Below, in pieces: positions 1-9,416 of a DNA stretch of 64,000 nucleotides. Origin of the DNA: Blautia sp. (GTDB lineage: Bacteria; Bacillota; Clostridia; Lachnospirales; Lachnospiraceae); assembly GCA_017475035.1 (NCBI GenBank), contig JAFVGK010000200.1, positions 1 to 64,000 on the forward strand, read 5' to 3'. Numbering within the stretch: the first letter of the stretch is position 1; each line of letters opens with the position of its first letter. The notes under the pieces are model-generated. The model did not search any database, had not been told where the DNA came from, and saw nothing but the letters and a program-made list of their open reading frames with translations. The translations under genes were made by a program, and so were the position numbers.

Positions 1-743
1 ATGAGCAATACTACATCAACACCTTCAGTTCGGGTACTTCGGGTACTTTGGGGACACTACACGAGTTTTGACTGTCCCCCAACTGTAATTTAACTTAGTT
101 CGGGTACTTCGGGGACGCTATTTTTTATACACGAGTTATCCATAAATCCCAGAAAAAATCGCCCGAAGGGAACCATCTCTGGAAAACTTTTTCTTCTTTA
201 CTTGGTAATATCCGTATCAGCCTCCGGTTTTTAAACAAAGGGGCTCTATCATGTATTAACGGAAGAAGTCCCGCTCTTTTAGGTATTCCCCTCTGTTCTC
301 TTGCTGATGGCCTGATCATGATTTAGACGCTTTTACCGCGCAAGACCCTTTTTTACCTTTACCGGCTGTTACCGACCGTTACCTTTGTTACCGGACAAAA
401 CTTTTTTTCAAAAAAATTCCCATTGTCAGTATTTATGTACAGTGGAAATGATAGATTTTAACCATCAGTAGAGGGAAACCATCGTTCCAGAGTCAAAATC
501 TGTGAGAGATTTAATGGTTTCCCATCTGCCAGCCTGCTGAGATGCCTTACAGTTGCAGGAGGTACCTTTACCGCTCTGCCGCCGTACTGTTACCGCACTG
601 TTACCGCAGGAAAAAATATTCCAGGGAATTTTCCCATTGTCAGTATTTATGTACAGTGAAAATGGTAGAGTTCTAATCACCAAAGGAAACAAGGGATCAC
701 TCAAGTTAATCCCACAAACGAATTCGAGAAAGGAGGCCAGCGT
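1..743. other. Repeat-rich non-coding leader upstream of the NACHT gene
   Basis: I see no convincing gene here. The stretch holds two related G-rich tracts (26-58 and 99-120, both starting AGTTCGGGTACTTCGGG and ending in GGGGAC). Further in, two directly repeated blocks contain TTACCG runs (352-395 and 561-610). Each block is followed by the same 28-bp segment, at 417-444 and 631-658. The short open frames present are low-complexity readings of these repeats. The last block ends about 85 bp before the NACHT start codon, so it may contain the promoter. Confidence 0.7.
352..668 (+). repeat. Direct repeat pair with TTACCG runs
   Basis: Two copies of roughly 105 bp lie about 210 bp apart. Each has several TTACCG units, an A/T-rich bridge, and an exact 28-bp match at 417-444 and 631-658 that contains TTGTCAGTATTTATGTACAG. 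The shared segment contains the palindrome TGTACA and a TTGTCA that could serve as a -35 element. Regulation of the NACHT gene or a decayed mobile element are both possible. Confidence 0.65.
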
Positions 744-3449
744 ATGACCCAGGAAATGATCAATTATGGAGAAACCGACATCCGCTTTTCCGGCGGTGTC
801 CTGATGACGTTACTGGCGGATGCAGAGAAAGTATCCCGTACGCCCGTCACTTTATTTGGAGCGAATCTCAATGTGAATGAGGCGAACCTTTTCCTCTCCA
901 TGATCCGCCTCATCCGCCCCATACATAATCCTTCAAACGTCAGGACCCTCAGGAAGCAGGTATCGCAGTACAAAAACTGCCAGATTTCGCTCAGGTCTGA
1001 CATCCCGTTCCACGAGGAGGATTATATCCGCCTGCTGAAGGAGCGGATGAGCTATGACTACTACAGGCTGATGGAAGAAGCGTATAAGGTATTCAACGCT
1101 TTCCTGAAAATATCCGACGAAGATGTCCGCGTCCCTGTGGCTGACAAGGTAATCCGTTCCATCAAGGAGGTACTCGCCCTGGACAGTACAATTCCTGATG
1201 ATGCGCTCTTCCGGGTACAGCCTGACGGAACCGCCCTCACGAAAGCAGAGCTGTTGAAATGTTCGAACATTAATTTCTACTCTTTCGTTATCGGGATGTT
1301 CTACTATGCGTGCGAAAAAATCCCGGACAATACCGTCGGCAGCGGCACAATCCGAGAATGGGTAATGACAAGGGGCCTGCGCGGCAGGAAGTCACTGGTC
1401 CGCAGCGATGCCGGGAGCAGCATCCCCCAGGATCTCAACATCAGTTTCGACCTTCCGGTACTGCCGGAGGATCCGGATGAGTCAGTGCCTTATGCGCCGA
1501 TCCTGAAGGAGAACCAGATTGAAACCCTCATGAAATACCTTGGGCCTTTATATGAGGCCAAGCAGATGCTCCCCACGCTGATGTACCCGAAGAAACTTAC
1601 CCCGCTGTATGACTTTTACGTCGCGCCGGTCCTGCGTAAACGTGAAGCGGAGGATCCGAATGATCCGGGCATATTCATTACAAAGCCTACACCTGCAAAG
1701 CTCCTTGAATATGCACAGCACCTTCTGATCGTTGCGGACGGCGGCATGGGGAAATCCACAGTTATCCTGGACATGCTTCTCCAGTCGATCACGAATTTCC
1801 CCAGCACGGGAATACTGCCTGTGTTTGCAGAGCTGAAGGATTTCCAGATGCCCTGTGATTCCCTGGAGCATTATCTTTTCGAGAAAACGGAAGCCTGGTG
1901 GGATCATTCCTACAGGGCGTTCACCGTACACTTGGAGCGTTACCAGACCATCATTTTCCTGGACGGCTTCGATGAGATGAAGGCACGTTACCACCGTGAT
2001 TTCGCCAGCCTGTTGCATGCATTTATCAGGCGGTTTTCCAAGGCACAGGTCATCGTTTCATCCCGGCTTGTAGGTGACGTGATCCCGCTCCTGCGGATGC
2101 GCTCCGTATCGGTACAGCCGTTTTCATCCGACCAGTGCGTTGCGCTGATCCAGAAATATAACTACAGGCCTGACCGGCCTGAATTAAAGGCTGCTTTCAT
2201 CAAGGCGCTGAAAGAAGGCGACCTTTACCAGAAGCATCAGCCGATTGCCCAGAACCCCCTGCTGTGCACAATGATGCTCCGCATCTTCGGTGCAGAAGGC
2301 AGGATCCCGGGCGGCATTGCCCGCTTCTATGGCCAGGCATATTCGATCCTCTCAGAGGAGCACGACGCCATGAAAGCCTTTGAGCGGCATCTGTATACAG
2401 GTCTTGACCCAAAGGACCTGAAGGAAGTATTGGAGGAGGTCTGCGTGTATGCATACTCAGATTCGCATTTCTCTTTTTCTGTCGATGAAATGGGCAGATA
2501 TCTCGCCTACCTGAATGCATACCTGAAACTCGGGATCAAGCCTGTAAAGCCAGAACCGCTCCTGGCAGACCTCAGTGACAACATCCCGCTGATGCTAAAG
2601 AGCGAAGATGACTGCTACAGTTTTATCGGGAACCGTTACTTCGACAATTATTTCACTGCGATGTACATGTCCTTCAACCTTGAAGGCAACAGCCGTTACG
2701 CCATTGAACTGTTTGAAAGGGACAAATATAAAAGGGATTGTGACCATGTCCTGGACATGCTGTATGAGCTTGACCGGCTCTCTACGCAGATCCACTTGTT
2801 CCTGCCAAAGCTCAGGATGGTATTCGATAAAATAGAGAAACTGTGGGATTCGCATGGCTCTGTCCCCTTCAGGATGGATGAAAGGGGAATCCTTGATGAG
2901 AAGGACCGCTTCTGCTGCTTTGCCTATCTCCGGGAATGCTATGACTCAATTTCATATGCATCGGGGACAGTGCTTTATGACGCCACAAACTATGCCGTGT
3001 CGCCGCTGCTGAACTTCATCCTTGAGCTGAACCATTTCCACGAAGAGCTTGACGATAAAGATATGGAGGATATGGGGGATTCCGGTGAAGATTTTACTGA
3101 GGAAGTCTTCTATGAATACAGGGATGATGAAACCGACCCGATAGTCGTTTCCGTGCATGACCTTAAAACGATGGAGCAGTTTTCACATATCCGTGTCGAG
3201 GAAGGAGTTCCCCAGTGTGATCCTTACGAAGATCCATTCAGGATCCATGAGGTCGGAAGGACATATATCTTCACTCCGGATCTGCTGAATTGCAGTGAAC
3301 ATGGTGAAATCATTGAAGCCCTTACAAGGGAAACATCCCCGTACTACAGGGAATACGAACACTTACTGGCTTACTATGAGGAACTGAAGGAACTGGAAAA
3401 GAAATCAGAAGGTAACGTCTTCAAACGGCCGCAAAGATGCACGGCGTAG
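744..3449 (+). CDS. NACHT-domain STAND ATPase, probable defence sensor (bacterial NLR-like)
   Basis: The protein has 901 residues and is probably a cytoplasmic STAND ATPase. The ATG has an AAAGGAGG Shine-Dalgarno at 729-736. The NACHT core is clear: Walker A GGMGKST near residues 331-338, an extended Walker B FLDGFDEM near 405-412, a sensor-like VIVSSRL near 435, and the typical NPLLCTMM helix about 80 residues later. The first roughly 300 residues and the last roughly 350 are not assigned: no TIR, protease or nuclease motif and no obvious LRR, TPR or WD repeat could be seen. Bacterial NACHT proteins studied so far mostly act in anti-phage immunity, so an abortive-infection role is a family-based inference. 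It lies 82 bp upstream of recA on the same strand, which is unusual company for recA. The stop codon lies inside an 18-bp tandem repeat. Confidence 0.85.
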   Translation: MTQEMINYGETDIRFSGGVLMTLLADAEKVSRTPVTLFGANLNVNEANLFLSMIRLIRPIHNPSNVRTLRKQVSQYKNCQISLRSDIPFHEEDYIRLLKERMSYDYYRLMEEAYKVFNAFLKISDEDVRVPVADKVIRSIKEVLALDSTIPDDALFRVQPDGTALTKAELLKCSNINFYSFVIGMFYYACEKIPDNTVGSGTIREWVMTRGLRGRKSLVRSDAGSSIPQDLNISFDLPVLPEDPDESVPYAPILKENQIETLMKYLGPLYEAKQMLPTLMYPKKLTPLYDFYVAPVLRKREAEDPNDPGIFITKPTPAKLLEYAQHLLIVADGGMGKSTVILDMLLQSITNFPSTGILPVFAELKDFQMPCDSLEHYLFEKTEAWWDHSYRAFTVHLERYQTIIFLDGFDEMKARYHRDFASLLHAFIRRFSKAQVIVSSRLVGDVIPLLRMRSVSVQPFSSDQCVALIQKYNYRPDRPELKAAFIKALKEGDLYQKHQPIAQNPLLCTMMLRIFGAEGRIPGGIARFYGQAYSILSEEHDAMKAFERHLYTGLDPKDLKEVLEEVCVYAYSDSHFSFSVDEMGRYLAYLNAYLKLGIKPVKPEPLLADLSDNIPLMLKSEDDCYSFIGNRYFDNYFTAMYMSFNLEGNSRYAIELFERDKYKRDCDHVLDMLYELDRLSTQIHLFLPKLRMVFDKIEKLWDSHGSVPFRMDERGILDEKDRFCCFAYLRECYDSISYASGTVLYDATNYAVSPLLNFILELNHFHEELDDKDMEDMGDSGEDFTEEVFYEYRDDETDPIVVSVHDLKTMEQFSHIRVEEGVPQCDPYEDPFRIHEVGRTYIFTPDLLNCSEHGEIIEALTRETSPYYREYEHLLAYYEELKELEKKSEGNVFKRPQRCTA

Positions 3450-3486
3450 GGAAGATACACGGCGTAGGGAAGATACAAACCGTATC
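3434..3486 (+). repeat. 18-bp tandem repeat across the NACHT stop codon
   Basis: The unit AAGATRCACGGCGTAGGG occurs twice (3434-3451 and 3452-3469), followed by a partial third copy. The TAG stop of the NACHT gene lies in the first unit, so slippage here would not extend the protein. It fills most of the 82-bp gap to recA. Confidence 0.8.
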
Positions 3487-3531
3487 AGAGTTATAAAACA
3501 TAGCTGAGAATAAGCACGAGGAGGATAAGAA

Positions 3532-4683
3532 ATGGCTGTAGATAAGAAGGAAGTAAAGGATCCGAAAGAACTCAAGAAGCAGGCACTGGACGCTGCCCTG
3601 CTGCAGATCGAGAAATCATTTGGAAAAGGCTCTGTCATGAAGCTCGGTGAGCGGTCTTCCACCATGAAGATCGAAACCTATCCGACTGGATCGCTTTCCC
3701 TGGACATCGCCCTCGGTGTCGGCGGGATTCCGAAAGGAAGAATCGTTGAAGTGTACGGCCCGGAGTCCGGCGGCAAAACCACCCTCGCACTCCACATGGT
3801 GGCCGAAGTCCAGAAGCGCGGAGGCATCGCCGGCTTCATCGATGCGGAGCACGCCCTCGACCCGGTTTATGCAAAAAACATCGGTGTGGATATCGACAAC
3901 CTTTACGTCTCCCAGCCCGATTCCGGCGAGCAGGCTCTGGAGATCGCTGAGACAATGGTTCGTTCCGGGGCTGTGGATATCATTATCGTCGACTCCGTTG
4001 CGGCACTGGTTCCGAAAGCAGAAATTGACGGCGACATGGGCGATTCCCACGTCGGGCTGCAGGCAAGGCTGATGAGCCAGGCGCTGCGGAAGCTGACCGG
4101 TGTCGTGAACAACACGAAATCCATCATCGTCTTCATCAACCAGTTGAGGGAAAAAGTCGGTGTTATGTTCGGGAATCCGGAAACGACAACCGGCGGCAGG
4201 GCGCTGAAGTTCTACTCCTCCGTCAGGTTGGATGTGCGGAGGATCGAGGCGATCAAAGCTTCCGGGGAGAACGTCGGCAACCGCGTCCGTGTGAAGGTGG
4301 TAAAGAACAAGGTGGCTCCGCCGTTCAAGGAAGCGGAATTTGACATCATGTTCGGAAAAGGGATCTCCGCAACCGGAGACATCCTGGATCTTGCCGCCGG
4401 GTGCAACGTAATCGAAAAGAGCGGTGCCTGGTATGCCTACGAAGGCAATAAGATCGGTCAGGGCCGTGAGAATGCCAAGAAATACCTCGAAGAACACCCT
4501 GACACCCGCGAAGTGGTAGAGGCGCAGGTCAGGAACCGCTATGGGATCGGGCTTGAAAACGGGACGTCTGGAACAGATGCTGGGACTGCCGATACCGGGG
4601 CTACCGATACCGATGTTGCCGATTTCATGGCTGTGGACGAGAGCGCTGCTGGTGCCGCATTCAGTGAAGAAAAATCCGCATAA
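3532..4683 (+). CDS. recA: Recombinase RecA
   Basis: This is the ATP-dependent recombinase that forms the nucleoprotein filament for homologous recombination and triggers LexA autocleavage in the SOS response. The 383-residue product is full length. It shows the P-loop GPESGGKTT, the signature loop [20 protein letters not shown], and the L1/L2 DNA-binding regions around [17 protein letters not shown] and [14 protein letters not shown]. The tail is long and acidic, rich in Ala, Thr and Asp. The Walker A has Gly where E. coli has the second Ser. The start is set by AGGAGG eight bases before the ATG. I could not find a clear LexA box in the short upstream gap, so promoter and SOS control are uncertain; it may be read through from the NACHT gene. 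Confidence 0.98.
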   Translation: MAVDKKEVKDPKELKKQALDAALLQIEKSFGKGSVMKLGERSSTMKIETYPTGSLSLDIALGVGGIPKGRIVEVYGPESGGKTTLALHMVAEVQKRGGIAGFIDAEHALDPVYAKNIGVDIDNLYVSQPDSGEQALEIAETMVRSGAVDIIIVDSVAALVPKAEIDGDMGDSHVGLQARLMSQALRKLTGVVNNTKSIIVFINQLREKVGVMFGNPETTTGGRALKFYSSVRLDVRRIEAIKASGENVGNRVRVKVVKNKVAPPFKEAEFDIMFGKGISATGDILDLAAGCNVIEKSGAWYAYEGNKIGQGRENAKKYLEEHPDTREVVEAQVRNRYGIGLENGTSGTDAGTADTGATDTDVADFMAVDESAAGAAFSEEKSA

Positions 4684-4735
4684 AAAAAAACGAGCCTGGG
4701 ACGGATCTCCTCCTCCCAGGCATTTCTTTTTCGTC
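4682..4735. terminator. Bidirectional terminator between recA and the WYL gene
   Basis: The hairpin arms GCCTGGGA (4694-4701) and TCCCAGGC (4714-4721) enclose a 12-base loop. A T-rich tract follows on the plus strand and an A-run precedes it, so it can end both recA and the convergent WYL gene. Confidence 0.85.
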
Positions 4736-4815
4736 TCCACCACCCGTGAGGGTAGCAGGACTTTGTGTGCATGGATGTATGGTTGCATGAGAATGCAGAA
4801 AAAACAGAAATCGGA

Positions 4816-5781
4816 TCACCCTTCAAGAAGGTCCCTCAAATACTCCCTGTACTCCTCTTTCACATCCGCCGGCGAATATATTTTAACACCGTTCCCAAGG
4901 CCGGCCAGCCAGCCGAAGAACTGCGGGCTGACCGACACCGTTACAGAGGCATGGAACTTGTCCTCCCCGCATGGTGTCATCATGACATCCATTCCGAAGC
5001 GGTCGATCACAACGCCGGCCATTTCCTTCTTGCCCTCCAGAGTCAGTCTCCTGTCCTCACCGCCGTACATCCCGAAGGTCTTCCGCGCGAACGCCGCCAG
5101 GTCAAAACCGGCAAACTGCTCCTTGCCCTGCCGCGTGTCTTCCCGGACTTTGATCTCCTGCATCTTATCCACGCGGTAGTGCTTGATCCGGTCTTCAAAT
5201 CCTACCAGGTAATAGTTCTCGTCATCCCATGTGAGCGCCCAGGGTGAAACGATGTAATCTGCGCCGCCCTTCCGCTGCGCCAGCTCCTTCCTCACAGTCC
5301 ACTCGCAGTATTTGAAGGAGATCTGTTTGTTATCGTGTATGGCGGAGTGGATTGCGTCCACGTTCTTGTAGATCGCGTCGTTATAGGCTTTGATCCGGTT
5401 ATAGATGAAGACCTGCCTCTGGAGCTGCTTTGCGTTTTCATGGCTGGTGAGACCCTCCAGTTTCTGGATCAGCTTCTCCGATTTCTCTTTTGTGATGAAC
5501 TTGGAAGACTGCACCGCATCCACCAGCAGCTTCAGTTCCGGGAGCTCGAAGTCCCGCTCTTCCACATAATAGCCGAAGGAGTTACCCTTCTTCTGCTCGA
5601 TTTTCATCCCGGAGTCCTGGAGGGTTTTGATGTCGGAATAGATGGTGCGCCGTTCGTAGGTGCATCCATAGGCCTGTTCCATCCTGGCGGCAAGCTCTGC
5701 CGCGTTCATGGGATGGGCCGCATCCGTCTCCTCCAGGAGTATTCTTGAAAGATACAATAGTTTCAGTTTATCTTTTGCCAT
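4816..5781 (-). CDS. WYL-domain HTH transcriptional regulator
   Basis: The 321-residue protein has an N-terminal winged helix (about residues 5-65, with RRTIYSDIKTLQDSG as the recognition region), a WYL ligand-binding domain (about 140-215, around SPWALTWDDENYYLVGFE) and a C-terminal WCX-like segment. WYL regulators commonly control phage-defence genes and sense nucleic-acid or nucleotide ligands. Here it is the third gene after mcrB and mcrC on the same strand, 31 bases behind mcrC. A role as local repressor or activator of the McrBC module fits but is inferred from position. The ATG is preceded by AGGAAAAGAG. The gene ends toward the shared recA terminator. Confidence 0.9.
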   Translation of the reverse strand: MAKDKLKLLYLSRILLEETDAAHPMNAAELAARMEQAYGCTYERRTIYSDIKTLQDSGMKIEQKKGNSFGYYVEERDFELPELKLLVDAVQSSKFITKEKSEKLIQKLEGLTSHENAKQLQRQVFIYNRIKAYNDAIYKNVDAIHSAIHDNKQISFKYCEWTVRKELAQRKGGADYIVSPWALTWDDENYYLVGFEDRIKHYRVDKMQEIKVREDTRQGKEQFAGFDLAAFARKTFGMYGGEDRRLTLEGKKEMAGVVIDRFGMDVMMTPCGEDKFHASVTVSVSPQFFGWLAGLGNGVKIYSPADVKEEYREYLRDLLEG

Positions 5782-5812
5782 TTGCTCTTTTCCTGATATG
5801 TTAATCTGTAGG

Positions 5813-6865
5813 TTATGAACCTACGGCTATTTCCTGCCCGAAAAACTGCTCCGCTATCCCATCCAGCACGGCGCGGATCCCGGAAAAATCCTGGTCGAGA
5901 TTTAATGTCCTGACGACGACCGTATTTCCAGTCATGTGATATTTCTGTTCAGGATATACTTCCTCGTCGGTTCTTGCGTATAAAAGCATCCCAGAGACTT
6001 CATGCGGCCTTCCCGCCAGCTCAGCTTCTTTATTCTTCACGTATGTAAAGATCTGATATATGTTCCCGGAATGGACCGTCTTTTTATCATACTGGCTTTG
6101 CAGGCTGTGTGCATAGTATTTCGCGTCAATGATCAACACCTTCGCGCCTTTTGTGAGCATGATATCCGTCTGCATGACGGGCAGCATGTCCCTCATGTCA
6201 TCATCCAGCTGCCAGGGTATTTGTGATGCGTTAGCCCGGATTCCGGGATGCTCTTTCCGGTAATATTCGAGAATAAACTTTTCATACAACCTGTGCATCC
6301 GCTGTTCATCAAGGAATTCCTTCATCCTGACGGAGCCATCCGCCTGAGTCTGGAGAAGGCCCTTCACAATCAGGTTGCAGACAGCTATCAGCATACGGTA
6401 TGTTTGGTTGCTCCGGTTGAACTGCATTTGCCAGTTGATGCTATTAAGGCTGACCTCATCGACATCGGAAAAGAATACCAGAAGTTTCCTCAATTCCTTC
6501 TTTCTGGCTTTTGAAATGTCAGAACGCAGGAGCAGCATCATTGTAGATTTGATGATCTGGTTCATGAGGTCATTGACCGAAAAATCATCGTAAGAGCATA
6601 TCATCTGTTTCTTCTGGAACGATAGGGCTTTCAGGGAATCCGACACATTGATTTTTCCGCGCAGGGAAGATATTTCCTCTGTTTTAGGGATGTATTCCCT
6701 TCCCAGCCCGCGCTTCACCTGTGTGCTGACCCCCTTTACCAGAATAGCGGCAAGGAGTTCTGCGGTATTGTCAAAATCCTCTGCTGCGACGCTCCTGTAA
6801 CCCTGTTCAGTCAAAACCTGGAAAGCATACGAGAGCATGTAGTAGATATTCTGGATGCGGATCAC
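5813..6865 (-). CDS. mcrC: McrC-like nuclease subunit of a McrBC restriction system
   Basis: McrC is the nuclease partner that joins the McrB AAA+ ring and cuts modified DNA. The N-terminal part (IQNIYYMLSYAF onward) and the central part match the McrC/DUF2357 family. The C-terminal PD-(D/E)XK core is visible as QTDIMLTKGAKVLIIDAKYY near residues 250-270, with Asp and D-A-K in place. I chose GTG at 6865 as start: it overlaps the mcrB stop as GTGA and has an AGGGGGG Shine-Dalgarno. A longer reading from GTG at 6895 is possible but lacks a site. The four-base overlap implies translational coupling and fixed stoichiometry with McrB. Confidence 0.93.
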   Translation of the reverse strand: MIRIQNIYYMLSYAFQVLTEQGYRSVAAEDFDNTAELLAAILVKGVSTQVKRGLGREYIPKTEEISSLRGKINVSDSLKALSFQKKQMICSYDDFSVNDLMNQIIKSTMMLLLRSDISKARKKELRKLLVFFSDVDEVSLNSINWQMQFNRSNQTYRMLIAVCNLIVKGLLQTQADGSVRMKEFLDEQRMHRLYEKFILEYYRKEHPGIRANASQIPWQLDDDMRDMLPVMQTDIMLTKGAKVLIIDAKYYAHSLQSQYDKKTVHSGNIYQIFTYVKNKEAELAGRPHEVSGMLLYARTDEEVYPEQKYHMTGNTVVVRTLNLDQDFSGIRAVLDGIAEQFFGQEIAVGS

Positions 6866-9369
6866 TTCACTGCCCCCCTGAGCGTGTCTGACCACTCCCT
6901 CACTTTCGCTGGTTCATCAAACCAGTACTCTTTCAAAGTAGGGATCAGGTCATATTCCACCACGCTGAAAAGCTGCCGTTCGACATTTTCCTGGTTCAGG
7001 TTGCAGAAATAGCTGTGCCCGATTTTGAACCCTTCGCCAAGGGTCTCATCATCCTCAATCACCTCATTCAGCCTTTGCACATAAGCGATCAGGCGGTCTA
7101 ACATCCGGTTGTCGAGTTCCTGCTGGTAGGCCTTGAACCCATCAGATTCAAACCCAGGAGCTATGTCGATAAAAGAAAACCGGCGGCGCAATGCGTAATC
7201 CATCATGGCGAGGCTGCGGTCTGCCGTGTTCATCATACCGATAATGTAGACATTCTCCGGGATGTAGAACAGTTCATCTGAATACAGAAGCTGGAGCTTG
7301 TTCCTGCTGCCCCGCTTATCCGCTTCGAGAAGCACAAACAGCTCCCCGAATATCTTGCTGAGGTTCCCCCTGTTAATCTCATCAATGATGAAGAAGTATT
7401 TATTGTCGGTATCGTCCTGCGCTTTCTTGCAGAAGTTATAGAACGCCCCCGTCTTAAGCACAAAACCGTTAGATGACGGACGGTATCCCATAATGAAGTC
7501 CTCATAAGAATAGCTCTGATGGAACTGCACCATCATAACACGTTCCACGTCCTTCACTCCCATGATCGAATATGCAAGCCTCTTTGAAATAAATGTCTTG
7601 CCTACCCCTGGGGCACCCTGGAGGATGATATTCTTCTTGCTTTCCAGGGCTCCAACCATGGAATGATATGTTTCTTCAGGGATAAAAACTTCATTCAGGA
7701 AGTCTTCTTCTGTATAGACGGAATAACTGACCTCTGGTTCCTCTTCTTCGTCTTCTATTTCCTCACCGTTTTCAAAGAACCCTGAGATTTTCGCTACAAA
7801 ATCCGGATAATTCGTAACATCCGTCAGAGTTTTCATTGCAAATGTTTCATTCGTCTGCCACAGGCCTTTATGTGTCCACTTGACCGCTTTAATGTTAGGA
7901 TAGTTTGCTGTGTCCTCGTCATATTCATAATCGCCTTCCACGATCCCCCGGCCAAGGATTTCAGACCTGCCCTTTTTTGCAAAGACAATGTCCCCTGGTT
8001 TCAGTTCATGTACGAACTGCCATACAGCATGGGCGGCATTTTTATAAGATGAGGTTCCGCCCCTTAACTCCTTCAGTTTCTCAACAATATCTGCTTTACT
8101 GTCATACAGGTTCAGGTCACCAAGCTCTGCCCATCCGAGGCACATCGTTCCGGAATCGTAACATTCATCCCACATGGAAGCACCTTCTCCCGGGGCGTAC
8201 AACCAGAAATGAACGGTTTCCACGTCAGCATCGCCGAGAGCATTTGTGGCAGTCCCTGCATCAGCTTTTCTCCCCGCCTGGACATCCCTGGAGATCTGGG
8301 CAGCCAGCTCATCCGTCATATCAACCTTCCATCCGGTTTCCGTCAGTGTCCAGACATTGCGCACACTCCCATCGATATAACCTGCATCCTTCAGGTAGTT
8401 CCTTGCAAAAGCTACGTTATTGTCAAACTTCCTGGCACCTGTTTTCCCCCGCGTCTCTGTTATTTCTTCCTGGGAGAGATGCTCATTTTCAATAATCCGT
8501 GCCCGTACTTCTTCCGGCGTGGCAGTGCCTCCAAGTTCCCGTAAAGCGACAATAACCGGACGGAACCATCGCAGGAATTCCGAATTTGCTTTTTTTACTT
8601 TTCCGGTGCTCTTTTCCTTACGCTCCCTCTCATTGTCTTCCTCAGAAACCAGCCATGAATTATAAGACAGTTCGGGGAAGGAACTGAACTTGCCTGACCC
8701 GGACTGGAGTATTTCCGCGCATTTATCACGCAAGGCGAGGTACTCCTTTCCTTCAGGAACATTGCGCAGGCTGGCAACATCAGCCGCAACAGATGCCGAG
8801 AAGTTCTCCGGATTTCCAATGAACCAGCGGCTCCTGGAATCAAGGTTCAGGAAATAGTAAGGCCGGATCCAGTAAAGTCCCATCGTGATGTTCCACTTGA
8901 CACCTTTCTGGAGAAGGACGGGATTATACGCGGCAATAAAAGCTCTGCGGTTTTCTTCTGTGTCATTTTCCGCCAATGCCATCCCCGCTGCGAACACATC
9001 CCAAAGGTTGTCAATATCACGGTCACCCCGGCCGCCTTCAAACCAATAGTAGGTTGCTTTCTGGTTGTTCAGTACCGGGATCCCATCAAAATTATCAGGA
9101 ACTGTGGCTGAAACATCGAATTGCTTCGCTATCGCAGAAATAATGCTGATGCGGTTCGCCGTAGTGATCCCTTTGTTGAACAAGCCAAATACAGTGAACG
9201 GATCGATATCATAGGGCACGCCATCCTTTTCAAGCTTCGGAAGGTTGATCCCCGTCTGGTCATATACAGCTATGATTTTCTCAATCAATGCTTTCCTGTC
9301 TTTCCTGTAAGCCATCAGTTTTGTGGCAAACTCCATGTAAAAATCGATCCAGTTCAATTCCTTCAGCAT
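6862..9369 (-). CDS. mcrB: McrB-like AAA+ GTPase with Mrr_N-like and EVE/PUA-like segments
   Basis: This is the motor subunit that recognises modified DNA and translocates using GTP. The roughly 835-residue chain is much longer than E. coli McrB (459). Residues about 1-220 form an N-terminal helical domain of unknown job. About 260-355 look like an Mrr_N winged helix, and about 380-525 (VHFWLYAPGEG, CLGWAELGDL, GDIVFAKKG) look like an EVE/PUA-type modified-base reader. The AAA+ domain follows, with Walker A GAPGVGKT near 580, Walker B FFIIDEINRG near 655 and the MNTADRS sensor segment near 715. The McrB signature MNTADRS is intact. I chose ATG at 9369; a GTG three codons upstream is the alternative. 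The gene starts 47 bases after the flavodoxin gene ends, so co-transcription is possible. Confidence 0.93.
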   Translation of the reverse strand: MLKELNWIDFYMEFATKLMAYRKDRKALIEKIIAVYDQTGINLPKLEKDGVPYDIDPFTVFGLFNKGITTANRISIISAIAKQFDVSATVPDNFDGIPVLNNQKATYYWFEGGRGDRDIDNLWDVFAAGMALAENDTEENRRAFIAAYNPVLLQKGVKWNITMGLYWIRPYYFLNLDSRSRWFIGNPENFSASVAADVASLRNVPEGKEYLALRDKCAEILQSGSGKFSSFPELSYNSWLVSEEDNERERKEKSTGKVKKANSEFLRWFRPVIVALRELGGTATPEEVRARIIENEHLSQEEITETRGKTGARKFDNNVAFARNYLKDAGYIDGSVRNVWTLTETGWKVDMTDELAAQISRDVQAGRKADAGTATNALGDADVETVHFWLYAPGEGASMWDECYDSGTMCLGWAELGDLNLYDSKADIVEKLKELRGGTSSYKNAAHAVWQFVHELKPGDIVFAKKGRSEILGRGIVEGDYEYDEDTANYPNIKAVKWTHKGLWQTNETFAMKTLTDVTNYPDFVAKISGFFENGEEIEDEEEEPEVSYSVYTEEDFLNEVFIPEETYHSMVGALESKKNIILQGAPGVGKTFISKRLAYSIMGVKDVERVMMVQFHQSYSYEDFIMGYRPSSNGFVLKTGAFYNFCKKAQDDTDNKYFFIIDEINRGNLSKIFGELFVLLEADKRGSRNKLQLLYSDELFYIPENVYIIGMMNTADRSLAMMDYALRRRFSFIDIAPGFESDGFKAYQQELDNRMLDRLIAYVQRLNEVIEDDETLGEGFKIGHSYFCNLNQENVERQLFSVVEYDLIPTLKEYWFDEPAKVREWSDTLRGAVK

Positions 9370-9416
9370 ACTGCCCACCCCATCAAAAAATGCTTATATA
9401 ACCGTTCTCTTCTATC

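Noticed and set aside
465-747. Short frames on both strands before the NACHT gene
   Set aside because: They are low-complexity readings of the TTACCG repeats and the duplicated 28-bp segment.
3616-4788. 390-codon open frame on the minus strand across recA
   Set aside because: It is the antisense shadow of a highly conserved recA; no Shine-Dalgarno, no recognisable domain.
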